This document shows positions 10,325-19,741 of a stretch of 64,000 nucleotides of DNA, one piece after another. A model generated the notes under the pieces. That model was not told the DNA's origin, did no database searches, and saw nothing but the letters and a program-made list of their open reading frames with translations. The stretch is taken from NCBI GenBank assembly GCA_963817735.1, contig CAWFPP010000026.1, positions 62,001-126,000 of the forward strand. The letters run 5' to 3'. A program made the translations under genes and the position numbers. Every line of letters starts with the position of its first letter. The stretch's first letter is position 1. The stretch comes from Bog-473 sp963817735 (GTDB taxonomy: Bacteria > Actinomycetota > Acidimicrobiia > Acidimicrobiales > RAAP-2).

Positions 10325-11464
10325 GTGGTGCTGAACCTCCAGCCCACGTCCGAGGGCGTGCTCCCGGGGCAGCTCCTCGAGCGGGCGATCCGTGCCGGTT
10401 ACATCGATGCGGGGCGCTTCAATATCCCCGACGCCAACGTGCAGCCGGCCAGCCTCGACCTGCGCCTCGGGGAGCGAGCCCTGCGCATCCGGTGCAGCTT
10501 CCTTCCGGGGGCCGATTCGGTCGAGCGGAAGCTCAAGGACTATATCCTCGACGAGATCGATCTGCGGGGCGACGGGGCGATGCTCGAAGCGCGCTGCCCC
10601 TACCTCATAGAGCTGAAGGAGCGACTGGACCTCCCCGCCGGGCTGCGCGGCAAGGCCAACCCCAAGAGCTCCACGGGGCGTATCGACGTCTTCACCCGGG
10701 TCATCACGGACAACAGCGACCGGTTCGACGAGGTGGCACCCGGGTACCACGGCCCCCTGTACCTGGAGGTCGTCCCCCTGTCCTTCGCCGTCCGCGTCCG
10801 AGAGGACCTGACGCTCAACCAGCTCCGCCTCTCCATCGGGCGCCCGTGGCTCACCGACGAGGAGGTCCGGGAGACGCACCTCGAGGACCCGATCCTGTAC
10901 AAGTCGGGTGCGCCGGTGCCCGTCGACGATCTCGTCCTGTCCAACGGGCTCTTCCTGGGTCTCGATCTGAGGGGGGACGAGCGGGGGCAGGTCGGGTACA
11001 GCACGCGCGACAGCGCTCCGCTGCTCGATCTGGCGTCGGGCACCGAGGCGGACCCGATGCCGTTCTGGGACCCCGTCTTCCGGGAGGACGGCGACCGCCT
11101 CGTCCTGTCCCCGAAGCGTTTCTACCTGTTGATGTCGAACGAGGCGGTCAGCATCCCACCCAACCTGGCCGCCGAAATGACCGCCTACGACCCGACGAGC
11201 GGCGAGCTGCGCACCCACTACGCGGGGTTCTTCGACCCGGGCTTCGGATTCGATCCGACAGGCGGCTTCCGCGGGTCGCGCGCCGCGCTCGAGGTACGCG
11301 CGCACGACGTCCCCTTCATGGTCGAGAACGGTCAGGCGGTGTGCAAGCTCACTTTCGAGCGCATGCTCGAGGAGCCGACCTCGCTCTACGGGTCGGGAAT
11401 CGGATCTTCCTACCAGCAACAAGAGGAGACGTTGAGCCGGTACTTCCGCCGATCACGGGGGTAG
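10325..11464 (+). CDS. 2'-deoxycytidine 5'-triphosphate deaminase, long form
   Basis: This 379-aa protein is the long, internally duplicated dCTP deaminase type (dUTPase fold), which converts dCTP to dUTP for thymidylate synthesis. Visible family features: NVQPASLDLRLGERALRI near the N-terminus, the KSSTGRIDVFTRVITDNSDRFD active-site region, and a second copy of the fold with QVGYSTRDSAPLLDL and FFDPGFGF. It is about twice the length of E. coli Dcd. The GTG start at 10325 follows an intergenic region shared with the divergent gene on the minus strand. Confidence 0.85.
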   Translation: MVLNLQPTSEGVLPGQLLERAIRAGYIDAGRFNIPDANVQPASLDLRLGERALRIRCSFLPGADSVERKLKDYILDEIDLRGDGAMLEARCPYLIELKERLDLPAGLRGKANPKSSTGRIDVFTRVITDNSDRFDEVAPGYHGPLYLEVVPLSFAVRVREDLTLNQLRLSIGRPWLTDEEVRETHLEDPILYKSGAPVPVDDLVLSNGLFLGLDLRGDERGQVGYSTRDSAPLLDLASGTEADPMPFWDPVFREDGDRLVLSPKRFYLLMSNEAVSIPPNLAAEMTAYDPTSGELRTHYAGFFDPGFGFDPTGGFRGSRAALEVRAHDVPFMVENGQAVCKLTFERMLEEPTSLYGSGIGSSYQQQEETLSRYFRRSRG

Positions 11465-11719
11465 CCGGAAATCACAACGAAGCGGTTCGTGCGCCAGGCC
11501 GACCGCACGTGAGCGAATTGCTCACCCACGCGAGCCGTGGCGCGTCGAAAGAGCCGCGCTTCTGACCGCGACGCGTCAACTGCTGCACATGCAGCGGGAG
11601 TGCATTCACAATTCTTGAGCACCTTCGCATGGGCCCAGGCGATTTCTCGTTTCGCCGGGTATGAGGGATGGGCGCGGCTTCGTGGCGGTGTGTGTCCCCT
11701 ACGCAGAAGGAGCAACAAC

Positions 11720-13261
11720 ATGACGCGGATTCGGTCGACGTCCATCGCTGTGCTCGCCAGTGGGCTGATCCTGGCGGTCGGTGCGGTGGCCGGCATGGCG
11801 CCCGCGGGCGCCGCGTCGTCACCCGTCGATCCACAAACGACTGTGCAGGCACTGCAGAATGCGGCGTCCGCCGCGGTGGCAGAGGTGAGCGGCTCATCGG
11901 CGCCCAGCTCGCTGGGCCCCGCCTCCGACCCCTTGCCTGCGCTGCCAGCCTCCGTCGCCGCCCCGATCACCGCGTTGTCGAACGAGCTCGGCGGCACGTC
12001 GTTGCCCGGCCAGGACTCGACCACCGGCACCAATACCACCGGCCAGTCGTCAACGGTCGCCAACGCCGACGCGCCGGTCAACGCGTGCGCGCTCTCCGTG
12101 GGCGTTGCGGCCGAGGCCAGCAGCGGCTGCTCCACGACGTCGGTCGGACTGAACCAAGCCGGCGGCGCCGCCGACGTCAATGCCCCGATCACGGCACAGG
12201 ACAACGCCATCGGCTTGCTCAACCAGGCAGCCTCAGCGTTCGGGTTGGCGAACGGAGGACCCGGGTCGACGACACAGGACGGCGCCGTCAACGCGGACGC
12301 CCCGATCAGCATCTGCTCGGTCAACGTCGGCCTCGTCGGGAGCACGTCGAGCGACTGCAACACCGCAGGGTCCAGCGGACCCGCCACCCAGACGGGCACC
12401 GTCGACGCCGAGGTACCGGTGACCGTCTGTGACGTGATCGCCGAGATCGACGGCAACAGCTCGGCGAACTGCCCGCAGGAGTCCGACCCGACCGGCCAGC
12501 AGGGCCAGGCTGCCGACGTCTTGGTTCCGGTGACCGCCTGCGGCGCCGTGGTCGAGGTCGATGGCTCGGCCAACGGCATGTGCATGCCCGACGCCGGATT
12601 CCCACTCGTCAACGACCTTCCCACCAATGACGCGAGCCAGAGCGCGCCCGTCGACGGCGTCATCCCGGTGAACGCGTGCAGCGTGGTCGTGGCGGTGGCG
12701 GGCACGGCGAGCAACTCGTGCGAGCCGTCCCATGTCTCGACTTCCACGACCGGATCCATCCCCGTGTTCGCGCCAGTCACGGTCTGCGCCGTGTCGGCCG
12801 CCCTTCAGGGCACCTCCGACGGCACCTGCACCGGCACGGGATCGAGCACCACCTCCGTGGGGACCCCGGGGAGCACGGGAACCGGCGCCACGGTGCCCGT
12901 CACCCTGTGCGGCGTGCAGGCCGCCCTGCAGGGCAGCGCAGACGCCTCGTGTCCGCAACCGGTCACGTCACCATCCACGACCTCCCCGACCTCGGGTACA
13001 GGGATCCCGTCGTCTTCCGCCTCGTCCGGAGGGGCGCCGGTGCCCGTGAGCCTCGTCGCCAGCCCCGGGCCCGTCAGCACGCCGACGGTGGCGACGGCGG
13101 CCTCGGGCACATCGTCTCTCGCCTCGACGGGGGCCCCGCTCTTGCTCGAAGTCGTGATCGGGGCCGGGTCGCTGCTGATGGGATTGGCGATCAGCCGCTC
13201 CGTCCGGCGTCGGACGAGGGAAGGCGTCTCGCCGATTACGGGTGGGACGCGAAGAGTGTGA
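11720..13261 (+). CDS. Chaplin-like repeat surface protein with LAxTG sorting signal
   Basis: This 513-aa secreted protein has a signal peptide (RIRSTSIAVLASGLILAVGA...GAAS) and then a run of repeats of the form (V/A)PVxxC-x13-C. Seven have both Cys; one early copy (NAPITAQDNAIGLL) and the last (GAPVPVSLVA) have none. Examples are VPVNAC-type starts such as DAPVNACALSVGV and GVIPVNACSVVVAVAG. They resemble the chaplin domain of Streptomyces (VPVNxCGNxVxVxG...C), but chaplins have about 17 residues between the Cys. The C-terminus has LASTG, a hydrophobic helix and RSVRRRTR, a cell-wall sorting signal of the LAxTG type used by class E sortases. AAGGAG precedes the ATG. Amyloid or hydrophobin-like surface function is inference. 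Confidence 0.7.
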   Translation: MTRIRSTSIAVLASGLILAVGAVAGMAPAGAASSPVDPQTTVQALQNAASAAVAEVSGSSAPSSLGPASDPLPALPASVAAPITALSNELGGTSLPGQDSTTGTNTTGQSSTVANADAPVNACALSVGVAAEASSGCSTTSVGLNQAGGAADVNAPITAQDNAIGLLNQAASAFGLANGGPGSTTQDGAVNADAPISICSVNVGLVGSTSSDCNTAGSSGPATQTGTVDAEVPVTVCDVIAEIDGNSSANCPQESDPTGQQGQAADVLVPVTACGAVVEVDGSANGMCMPDAGFPLVNDLPTNDASQSAPVDGVIPVNACSVVVAVAGTASNSCEPSHVSTSTTGSIPVFAPVTVCAVSAALQGTSDGTCTGTGSSTTSVGTPGSTGTGATVPVTLCGVQAALQGSADASCPQPVTSPSTTSPTSGTGIPSSSASSGGAPVPVSLVASPGPVSTPTVATAASGTSSLASTGAPLLLEVVIGAGSLLMGLAISRSVRRRTREGVSPITGGTRRV

Positions 13262-13310
13262 TGGAGTCCCGCGGCGTTGCAGCGGGAGAAAGCAGATGGA
13301 GGGAGGGGGA

Positions 13311-14192
13311 ATGTTCAAGAGCCAACACGATGTGGGTGACGCCAGCGGCCTGGAAGAAGTGTTCCGGTCGCAGGAGCGCAGCCGGGTGTCGATGACCGAC
13401 GGGGGCGGGCCCGACGGGATCGCTCCTGGAGCGGCGCAGCGCGACCCGCTCGTGAGGGAGGTGACCCCGGTGAACGACGGCGAGCACGGCGCGAGCGCGG
13501 AGACCACGGCGCGCGTACGCGTAGCGTCGTCTTCGGGTCGACCGGGCGACGCGGGTCTTGGCGAGCCTCGGGCGGCGACCTCGTCCGGGGCACCGTGGAG
13601 CCGCGGTTCGAATCGCTATTGGACGTTCGCCGCCCTGAGCGCGCTCGTCGCGCTCGTCGCGGCGGGCGTCACGTCCGGAACCGGTCAGCACCACGCACCG
13701 AGCGTGGCGGCACAGGGAACGCACGGGCGGGCCCGGCCGCACAGCGGCCTTTCGACCTCTGGCGTGGCGACGACGGGCCCGACGGCTCCGGGTTCACTGA
13801 CCAGTGAGGTCGGCTCCGGCGCTCTTTCCCTGGGAGTCCCGCCGGCCCGGACGCGTGAGACCGGCAACGCGGTAGGCGGGCACGTGACCCTGATCGGCGC
13901 CGCGACGACAACGGGTACGGGCGTGACCTCGTCCTTGCCTCCACCCTCGGCGTCCTCTGGGGGTTCTCCCGGCGGGGGGACGGCCGGCACAGTGCCGCCG
14001 CCTTTGGGAGGCAGCAGTCCGACGGTGCCGATCCCGGCCGGCGTCAGCAGCACGGTGAGCTCCGTCGGCTCGTCGACGACGAGCCTCGCCAACCAACTCG
14101 CGAGTGAGGTCCCGGCAGTGGCGCCGGCCACCGGCGCAGTGAGCAACGCGGTCAGTGCAGTCGATCAGGCGGTCAGCGCGACAACCCTGTAA
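13311..14192 (+). CDS. Low-complexity single-pass membrane protein with LEEVF motif (paralogue 1)
   Basis: Not a recognised family. The protein (293 aa) has an N-terminal cytoplasmic part with GLEEVFRSQE near residues 14-23, one transmembrane helix (WTFAALSALVALVAAGV) near residue 105, and a long extracytoplasmic Ser/Thr/Gly/Pro tail ending in a more regular Ala/Ser/Val segment. The start is the ATG at 13311, preceded by GGGAGGGGGA; longer starts lack such a site. It lies 49 bases after the chaplin-like gene and before a similar gene at 14549, so the three look like one surface-protein group. Confidence 0.6.
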   Translation: MFKSQHDVGDASGLEEVFRSQERSRVSMTDGGGPDGIAPGAAQRDPLVREVTPVNDGEHGASAETTARVRVASSSGRPGDAGLGEPRAATSSGAPWSRGSNRYWTFAALSALVALVAAGVTSGTGQHHAPSVAAQGTHGRARPHSGLSTSGVATTGPTAPGSLTSEVGSGALSLGVPPARTRETGNAVGGHVTLIGAATTTGTGVTSSLPPPSASSGGSPGGGTAGTVPPPLGGSSPTVPIPAGVSSTVSSVGSSTTSLANQLASEVPAVAPATGAVSNAVSAVDQAVSATTL

Positions 14193-14548
14193 CAGCCTCA
14201 ATGACAACGGCCGATTGCCGTTGGGTTGCACGATGATTGCAGCGAGCGGAGCACGCGTGTGCGCTGGCAACGACGTCAGCTCAGAACTCGTTGCACGCGC
14301 AGACGCCCGTGAGACAACGGTGTGACAACCGCGCAAAACGGCGCGTGATTGATGCACCGCGCGTGCAGCAGAAGTTAGGTTTTCGACCTGCACACAGCGG
14401 TTCAAACTAATTCCCGACAGATTCCAGTTTCGTCGCACTCACATCGGGGATCCCGCTATATGGTTGAACGTGAGGGGGCGCCTGAACCTCGGAGGCCGGA
14501 CTCCGAGAGGCACGGGCCCTGCCAGTCAGACGATTGCTGTGGAGGATC
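14193..14548 (+). other. Intergenic region with hairpin and presumed promoter
   Basis: This gap of 356 bases has no convincing gene. Just after the upstream stop, CAACGGC (14205-14211) and GCCGTTG (14217-14223) form a perfect 7-bp stem with a 5-base loop; there is no U-tract, so it is only a possible terminator. Base composition is clearly more AT-rich towards 14400-14470, where a promoter for the next gene would be expected, but no confident -35/-10 pair stands out. Confidence 0.4.
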
Positions 14549-15481
14549 ATGGGGGGGTCGACGCCCGGATGGGCTGATGCGAACGATCACGCGACGTTGG
14601 AAGAAGTCTTCACGTCTCGTTCCTTCGGACACCCGCTGCCCAAGGCCCCGACGCGGCCGGTCGTGCCGGAGACCGTCACCGCCCCGAAGCTGTACTTCGT
14701 TCGGAACCGTCTCGTCGCGGCGGGGGCTGTGGCGGCAGCAGCGCTCTCGGTCGTGGCCGGGTTGAGCATTGGCTCCGGCCCGATGGCCCAGTCCGTCCTG
14801 TCGGCCAACTCGGCGGGTCCGGCCGTCCCATCCGTCGGCACCACCACGACCACAGTTCCGACGGCGCCCGCAGGTTCTGCCGTTGGCGGTCAGTCCGTCG
14901 GATCGGGGCAGGCCTCCGTCGTGAACGGACCCCCGGCCCCGGCGACCGCCGACGTGGCCAGTAGTTCGTCGCCGCAGAGCGCAGGCGCCGCGCCCACCGC
15001 GATCCTCGCCGTGGTCGGCACCGCCACCCCCACCCCGACCCCGACCCCGACCCCGGGCGCGTCGGGCACGGCGACCCCCACGACAACGACCACGACCACC
15101 ACGACAACGCCAACGCCGACCTCAACGACAACGCCGACCTCAACGACCACGACCACGTCCATTCCGGTTTCGTCGGCCTCCGGTGGAGCAGCTCCCGTGG
15201 GTGGCGGCGGGACGAAGGGGAGCGGCGGGACGAGTCCCGGCTGGAACGGTGGCGGTAGTGGCGACACCGGCAACAGCGGTGGTGGCGGCTCCTGCCACGG
15301 CTCGGGCGATGGGGGCGGGTACGGCCACGGCAGCGGGTACGACGGCAGCAGTGTCAGTGGCACTGGCAGCGGCGACTGGTACGGCCACAGCGACGGGGCG
15401 TGCGGAGACGCACACGGCGCCGGCGAGGGCACGTCCGGTTGCTGGACGCAGCCGCCCGCCGGCACCATGCACTGCCCCTGA
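14549..15481 (+). CDS. Low-complexity single-pass membrane protein with LEEVF motif (paralogue 2)
   Basis: Unrecognised protein of 310 aa. It repeats the layout of the gene at 13311: a short cytoplasmic N-terminus with ATLEEVFTSRSF, one transmembrane helix (LVAAGAVAAAALSVVAGL, about residues 54-71) and a low-complexity exterior. The exterior has Thr/Pro tracts (TPTPTPTPG; long Thr runs), then a Gly/Ser-rich tail with four Cys (CHGSGDG, GACGDAHG, GCWTQPP, HCP), suggesting disulfides. GGAGG precedes the ATG at 14549. The shared LEEVF motif may be a docking site for a cytoplasmic partner; that is inference. Confidence 0.55.
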   Translation: MGGSTPGWADANDHATLEEVFTSRSFGHPLPKAPTRPVVPETVTAPKLYFVRNRLVAAGAVAAAALSVVAGLSIGSGPMAQSVLSANSAGPAVPSVGTTTTTVPTAPAGSAVGGQSVGSGQASVVNGPPAPATADVASSSSPQSAGAAPTAILAVVGTATPTPTPTPTPGASGTATPTTTTTTTTTTPTPTSTTTPTSTTTTTSIPVSSASGGAAPVGGGGTKGSGGTSPGWNGGGSGDTGNSGGGGSCHGSGDGGGYGHGSGYDGSSVSGTGSGDWYGHSDGACGDAHGAGEGTSGCWTQPPAGTMHCP

Positions 15482-15596
15482 ACGCAGGGCGCCCTCGGGC
15501 CCGTACCGGCGGGAAGGGGGCGTACGAGGCCGGCATGAAGGCTGGTAAGCATGCTGACGCCGGCGACGTCGCGTCCCGGCACAAGCGAGGTCAGCC

Positions 15597-16576
15597 ATGA
15601 ATTACACGAATCTTGGAACGTCCGGGCTCCGGATCTCGAGGGTCTGCCTCGGCATGATGGGCTTCGGGAACGACAGCGACCGGCCGTGGGTCGTCGACGA
15701 AGACGCCGCCGAGCCGATCGTGCGGGCTGCCGTCGAAGGGGGTGTGACCTTCTTCGACACCGCGGACGCCTATTCGGGAGGCGCCAGCGAGGTGGCGACG
15801 GGTCGCCTCGTGCCCAAATTCTGAGCCGCGACGAAGCCGTCATCGCCACCAAGGTGTTCATGCCCGTCGGCCCGGGAGAGAACGGCGGAGGGCTCGGGCG
15901 CAAGCACGTCCTCTCCGGCGTCGATGCGTCGCTTAAGCGCCTCAAGATGGACTACGTCGACCTCTTACAGATCCACCGCTGGGACCCCCGGACTCCCATT
16001 GAGGAGACGATGGAGGCGTTGCACGACGTCGTGCGGTCCGGCAAGGCCCGCTACATCGGGGCCAGCAGCATGTTCTCCTGGCAGTTCGCCAAGGCGCAGT
16101 ACACGGCGGATGCGCACGGGTGGACGAAGTTCGTCTCCATGCAGAACCACTACAACCTCGTCTACCGCGAGGAGGAGCGCGAGATGATTCCGCTCTGCCT
16201 CGACCAGGGTGTGGGGTGCATCCCGTGGAGCCCCCTGGCGCGGGGGATGCTGGCGGGCAACCGGACCCGGGACGGTGGCCGGCACACGACACGCTCGAGC
16301 ACCGACGCCTTCACCGACTATCTCTACGACCAGCCGACCGATTTCGACGTCGTCGACGCGGTGACGGCGGTCGCCGGCGCACGAGACGTGCCACCGGCGC
16401 AGGTCGCGCTGGCCTGGTTGCTGGCCAAGCCGGGCGTCTCGGCGCCCATCGTGGGGGCCACCAAGAAGAAGCACCTGAAGGACGCGCTGGCCGCCGAGGA
16501 GCTGCGCCTGTCCGACGACGAGATGGCGGCGCTCGAGAAGCCCTACGTGCCCCACCCCGTCCTCGGGCACTTTTAG
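15597..16576 (+). pseudogene. Aldo/keto reductase, interrupted by a frameshift
   Basis: Two adjacent frames together encode one complete aldo/keto reductase (NADPH-dependent carbonyl reduction, TIM barrel). The first (15597-15824) gives NLGTSGLRISRVCLG and FFDTADAYSGGASE with the catalytic Asp and Tyr, then hits TGA. The protein continues in the -1 frame from LSRDEAVIATKVF through the Lys and the QIHRWDP segment to the SMQNHYNLVYREEE and GATKKKHL regions. Restoring one base near 15820 (TTCTGAGC to TTCCTGAGC) would give the family's expected 'F-LSRDE' junction. It is a recent pseudogene or a sequence error. RBS GCGAGG lies upstream of the ATG. Confidence 0.8.
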
Positions 16577-16645
16577 GAGGCCGGCGCGGGCGGTCCGGTA
16601 GGGTCGCTGGCGTCGAGTCAAGCCGAGCAGAGAGCAGGGGGTGGC

Positions 16646-18193
16646 ATGCGGGTCGCACTCACGGTGGCCGACTTCCTGAACCGGGCCGCGTCGGTCTACG
16701 GACACCGGACCGCGGTGGTGGACGAGCCGGCCGTGCCGGGGTCCTACGGGACGCTCACCTACAGCGGGCTCGAAGCCCGGGCCCGCGGCATGGCCATCGC
16801 GCTCGACGACCTCGGGGTCGACCACGGGGAGCGCGTGGCCATCGTGAGCCCCAACTCCGGACGGTTCCTGACGGCCTTCTACGGGGTCAGCGGATACGGC
16901 CGTACGCTGGTGCCGATCAATTTCCGCCTGACCTCCGACGAGATCGCCTACGTCGTGCAGCATTCCGGAGCGTCCGTCCTCCTGTACGACCCGGACCTGG
17001 CCGACGAGGTCAGCACCATAAAGGTGGCGCACCGCTTCTGCCTCGACGGGACTGACGACGCCGCTCTGTTCGCACCGGCACCCGATGGCGCGACGCCGCG
17101 GGCGTGGGAGCCCGAGGAGGACGGCGCCTGCTCGGTCAACTACACCTCGGGCACGACGGCGCGTCCCAAGGGTGTGCAGCTGACGCAGCGCAACTGCTGG
17201 CTGAACGCGGCCACGTTCGGGTGGCATACGGGCGTGAGCGATCGCGACGTGCTGCTGCACACGCTCCCCATGTTCCATTGCAACGGATGGGGCATGCCGT
17301 ACGCGGTGACCGGCATGGGGGGCCGGCACATCGTGTTGCGCAAGGTCGACGGTGAAGAGATCCTGTCGCGCGTGGAGCAGCACGGCGTCACGTTGCTCTG
17401 CGGCGCGCCCGCCGTGGTGGCCGCCATCCTGGGCGCGGCGGAGGCTCGCGCCGCCGAGGGGCGCGCCGTGCCGGGGCGCGGCACCGTGCGCATGGTGGTG
17501 GCCGGTGCGCCGCCGCCGTCCAAGACGATCGAGCGGGTGGAGTCCGAGCTCGGGTGGGAGTTCATACAGATCTACGGCCTGACCGAGACGGCGCCGTTGC
17601 TCACGGTCAACCGGGCGCCCGCCGAGTGGGACGACCTCGATCCCGCCGAGCGCTCGCACCTGCTGAGCCGCGCCGGCGCCCCGGCCCTGGGGGTCGACAT
17701 CGCCGTCGACGAGGACGGTGAGGTCCTGGCGCGCTCGAACCATGTCTTCGCCGGCTACTGGGAGCAGCCGATCGAGACCGAGGCGGCGCTGCAGGGCGAC
17801 TGGTTCCACACCGGCGACGGCGGCCACATGGACGGCGCGCACCTGGTTATCTCGGACCGCAAGAAGGACGTGATCATCACCGGCGGGGAGAACGTGTCTT
17901 CCATAGAGGTAGAGGACTGCCTCTACCAGCACACCGCCGTGGCCGAGGTGGCCGTCATCGGCGTGCCCGACGACAAATGGGGAGAGACGATCAAGGCACT
18001 CGTCGTCGTGCGCGACGGGTCCGCCGTCACCGAGGCGGAGTTGATCGGGCACTGCCGGGACCGGCTGGCGCACTTCAAGGCACCGACGAGCATCGAGCTG
18101 CGCGACGCGCTGGATCGCACGGCGACGGGCAAGCTGCAGAAGTACAAGCTCCGCCAGCCCTACTGGGAGGGGCGGGACAAGCTGGTCAACTAA
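16646..18193 (+). CDS. Acyl-CoA synthetase (AMP-binding ligase)
   Basis: This 515-aa enzyme activates a carboxylic acid to acyl-AMP and then acyl-CoA. Motifs in order: the P-loop YTSGTTARPKG (about 165), QIYGLTETAPLL (about 308), the DWFHTGDGGHMD segment, SDRKKDVIITGGENVSS hinge, and the C-terminal catalytic Lys in ATGKLQKYKLR. It resembles medium/long-chain fatty acid ligases, but the acid is unknown. Its stop overlaps the convergent RNase D stop. An ATG start at 16646 follows a purine-rich GCAGGGGGTGG. Confidence 0.9.
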   Translation: MRVALTVADFLNRAASVYGHRTAVVDEPAVPGSYGTLTYSGLEARARGMAIALDDLGVDHGERVAIVSPNSGRFLTAFYGVSGYGRTLVPINFRLTSDEIAYVVQHSGASVLLYDPDLADEVSTIKVAHRFCLDGTDDAALFAPAPDGATPRAWEPEEDGACSVNYTSGTTARPKGVQLTQRNCWLNAATFGWHTGVSDRDVLLHTLPMFHCNGWGMPYAVTGMGGRHIVLRKVDGEEILSRVEQHGVTLLCGAPAVVAAILGAAEARAAEGRAVPGRGTVRMVVAGAPPPSKTIERVESELGWEFIQIYGLTETAPLLTVNRAPAEWDDLDPAERSHLLSRAGAPALGVDIAVDEDGEVLARSNHVFAGYWEQPIETEAALQGDWFHTGDGGHMDGAHLVISDRKKDVIITGGENVSSIEVEDCLYQHTAVAEVAVIGVPDDKWGETIKALVVVRDGSAVTEAELIGHCRDRLAHFKAPTSIELRDALDRTATGKLQKYKLRQPYWEGRDKLVN

Positions 18194-19358
18194 GGGGCGG
18201 TAGGGGCTTTCTGGAGCGCTCCTCCATCACGAGGTGGCCGCGGGGGTCGAAGGCGGCCGCCACGTCGCCGGCGATCAGCCGGCGCAGCGGGTCTCCGGCA
18301 ATGGTGCGCCGCCAACCCGTATCGAGCCGGCTCGGCTCGCCGCAGAGGAGTTGGGCGATGTCGGCGCGCGTGGCGAGGAGGCTCTGGTCGAAGTCGAGGT
18401 CGTCGGCGATCTGGCGCACGACGCCCGAGCAGACGGCCACCGCGGCGGGGGCGGCGGGGGCGTCCCGTCCCTCCGAGGGCATCCTGATCTGATCCGGGGG
18501 GAGGTCGAGGCCGCGTTCGATGGCGTGCATGATGGCGGCCGCCCGGCCCTGCGCGAGGTGCCGCCCATCGACGCCACGGGTGGCGCGTAGTTCTTCCGTG
18601 TTGCGCGGCGGCCGCTGCGAGAGCGCAAGGAGCCCGAGGTCCGACAGCACCATGCGGCGCGGCCGGTTGCTCTCGGCCGCGGTGCGCTCGCGCCACGCGG
18701 CCACTTCCTGGGCCACGGCCCGCGAGCGCCGCGACATCCCCCGCACGTCACCCAGCTTCCACCACGCTTCCTCGGGGACGCGGGCCGGCGTGCGGTCGCC
18801 CAGCACCTGGTCGCATTCGCTCAGGGCCCACTCCAGGCGTCCCAGTGCCCGCAGGCGCTCGGTCAGCACCCGGCGCAGCTCCAGCAGGTGGGCGACGTCG
18901 TTGAGGGCGTAGGTGATCTGGCGTTCCGACATCGGCCGGACCAGCCAGTCGGAGAGCCGGTCCGCCTTGGGCAGCGACACGCCGAGCATCTGGTCGACCA
19001 GGCGCGAGAGCGAGGGCGTGGACAGGCCGAGGAACCCGGCCACGATCTGGGTGTCGAAGACCGTGGCCGGCACGGCTCCGCACGCCGCCATGAGCACATC
19101 GAGGTCCTGGGACGCCGCGTGGGCCACCGCGACGCCCGGCCCGCCGAAGACGTGGGCCAGAGGTGCGGGATCGACCGCCAGGGGGTCCACCAGCGCCACC
19201 TTGTCGGCCCAGGCGATCTGGATCAGCGCCAGATCGGGCACGTAGGTGCGCTCGGTGTGGAACTCGGTGTCGAAGCCGTAGGCGTCCTGCGCGGCCACCT
19301 CGGCCACCAGGGCGTCCAGGCCCTGGGTATCGACCACGATGGCGGGCGACGCGGTCAT
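18186..19358 (-). CDS. rnd: Ribonuclease D
   Basis: RNase D is a DEDDy 3'-5' exoribonuclease that trims tRNA and other stable RNAs. The 390-aa protein has ExoI GFDTEFHTERTY, ExoII VAHAASQDLDVL and ExoIII ITYALNDVAHLL with the Tyr-x3-Asp of the DEDDy class, followed by HRDC-type helical regions. The ATG at 19358 gives the family's expected start; the open frame continues upstream to 19508 with an Arg-rich segment I consider non-coding. It converges on the acyl-CoA synthetase gene with an 8-base overlap. Confidence 0.9.
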   Translation of the reverse strand: MTASPAIVVDTQGLDALVAEVAAQDAYGFDTEFHTERTYVPDLALIQIAWADKVALVDPLAVDPAPLAHVFGGPGVAVAHAASQDLDVLMAACGAVPATVFDTQIVAGFLGLSTPSLSRLVDQMLGVSLPKADRLSDWLVRPMSERQITYALNDVAHLLELRRVLTERLRALGRLEWALSECDQVLGDRTPARVPEEAWWKLGDVRGMSRRSRAVAQEVAAWRERTAAESNRPRRMVLSDLGLLALSQRPPRNTEELRATRGVDGRHLAQGRAAAIMHAIERGLDLPPDQIRMPSEGRDAPAAPAAVAVCSGVVRQIADDLDFDQSLLATRADIAQLLCGEPSRLDTGWRRTIAGDPLRRLIAGDVAAAFDPRGHLVMEERSRKPLPPLS

Positions 19359-19741
19359 CGGCGGGCCGCGGCGACGACCTCGGGGTCTGCGCTGCTCGTC
19401 TTCACGATTGGTGAGGCTCGATCGATGGTCCGACTCGTCGTCCGTGGCGGTGCCGAGCCGGGTGGCCCAGCGGCGGGTGTGGCCCGGGCGGGCGCCCTGG
19501 GGCGCCACGCGGGCAACCCAGTCAGGCTAGCGCAGCGCCGAGCCGGCCGGCGCCTGAATGGGGCCTTTTCCCCAGGTCAGGGTGGGTGAAGTCGCCGGGG
19601 TCGTGTCATGAGGAAATCGGCCCTCCTGTGACACCCCGGTAGCGCGCAACCCCGGGTGGCGCCACACCTCGTGACGAACGGCTCTGTTTTGGCCCGCGAT
19701 GTTCCGATAAGAGTGGAAGGTCTGCATCTGAGGGGGACAGC
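19359..19741 (+). other. Divergent intergenic region upstream of the GGDEF gene
   Basis: No gene is supported in these 383 bases. CCGATAA occurs at 19704-19710, 31 bases before the next start, and an AATCGGCCCT block near 19615; both echo the TATCGG elements at 20458-20504. A purine-rich ribosome site (GAGGGGGA) immediately precedes the GTG at 19742. Confidence 0.35.

Noticed and set aside
14998..15170. Thr/Pro codon repeats considered as a mobile repeat
   Set aside because: They are in-frame low-complexity coding sequence like the linkers at 26120-26340 and the tails of pstP and pknB.
15815..15825. Programmed -1 frameshift in the aldo/keto reductase
   Set aside because: The site (GTG CCC AAA TTC TGA) is not a proper slippery heptamer and the family does not use frameshifting; a deletion is simpler.
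19704..19710. CCGATAA considered as a WhiG/FliA-type -10 element
   Set aside because: No TAAA lies 15 bases upstream here or at 20458; the shared TATCGG symmetry explains it better.
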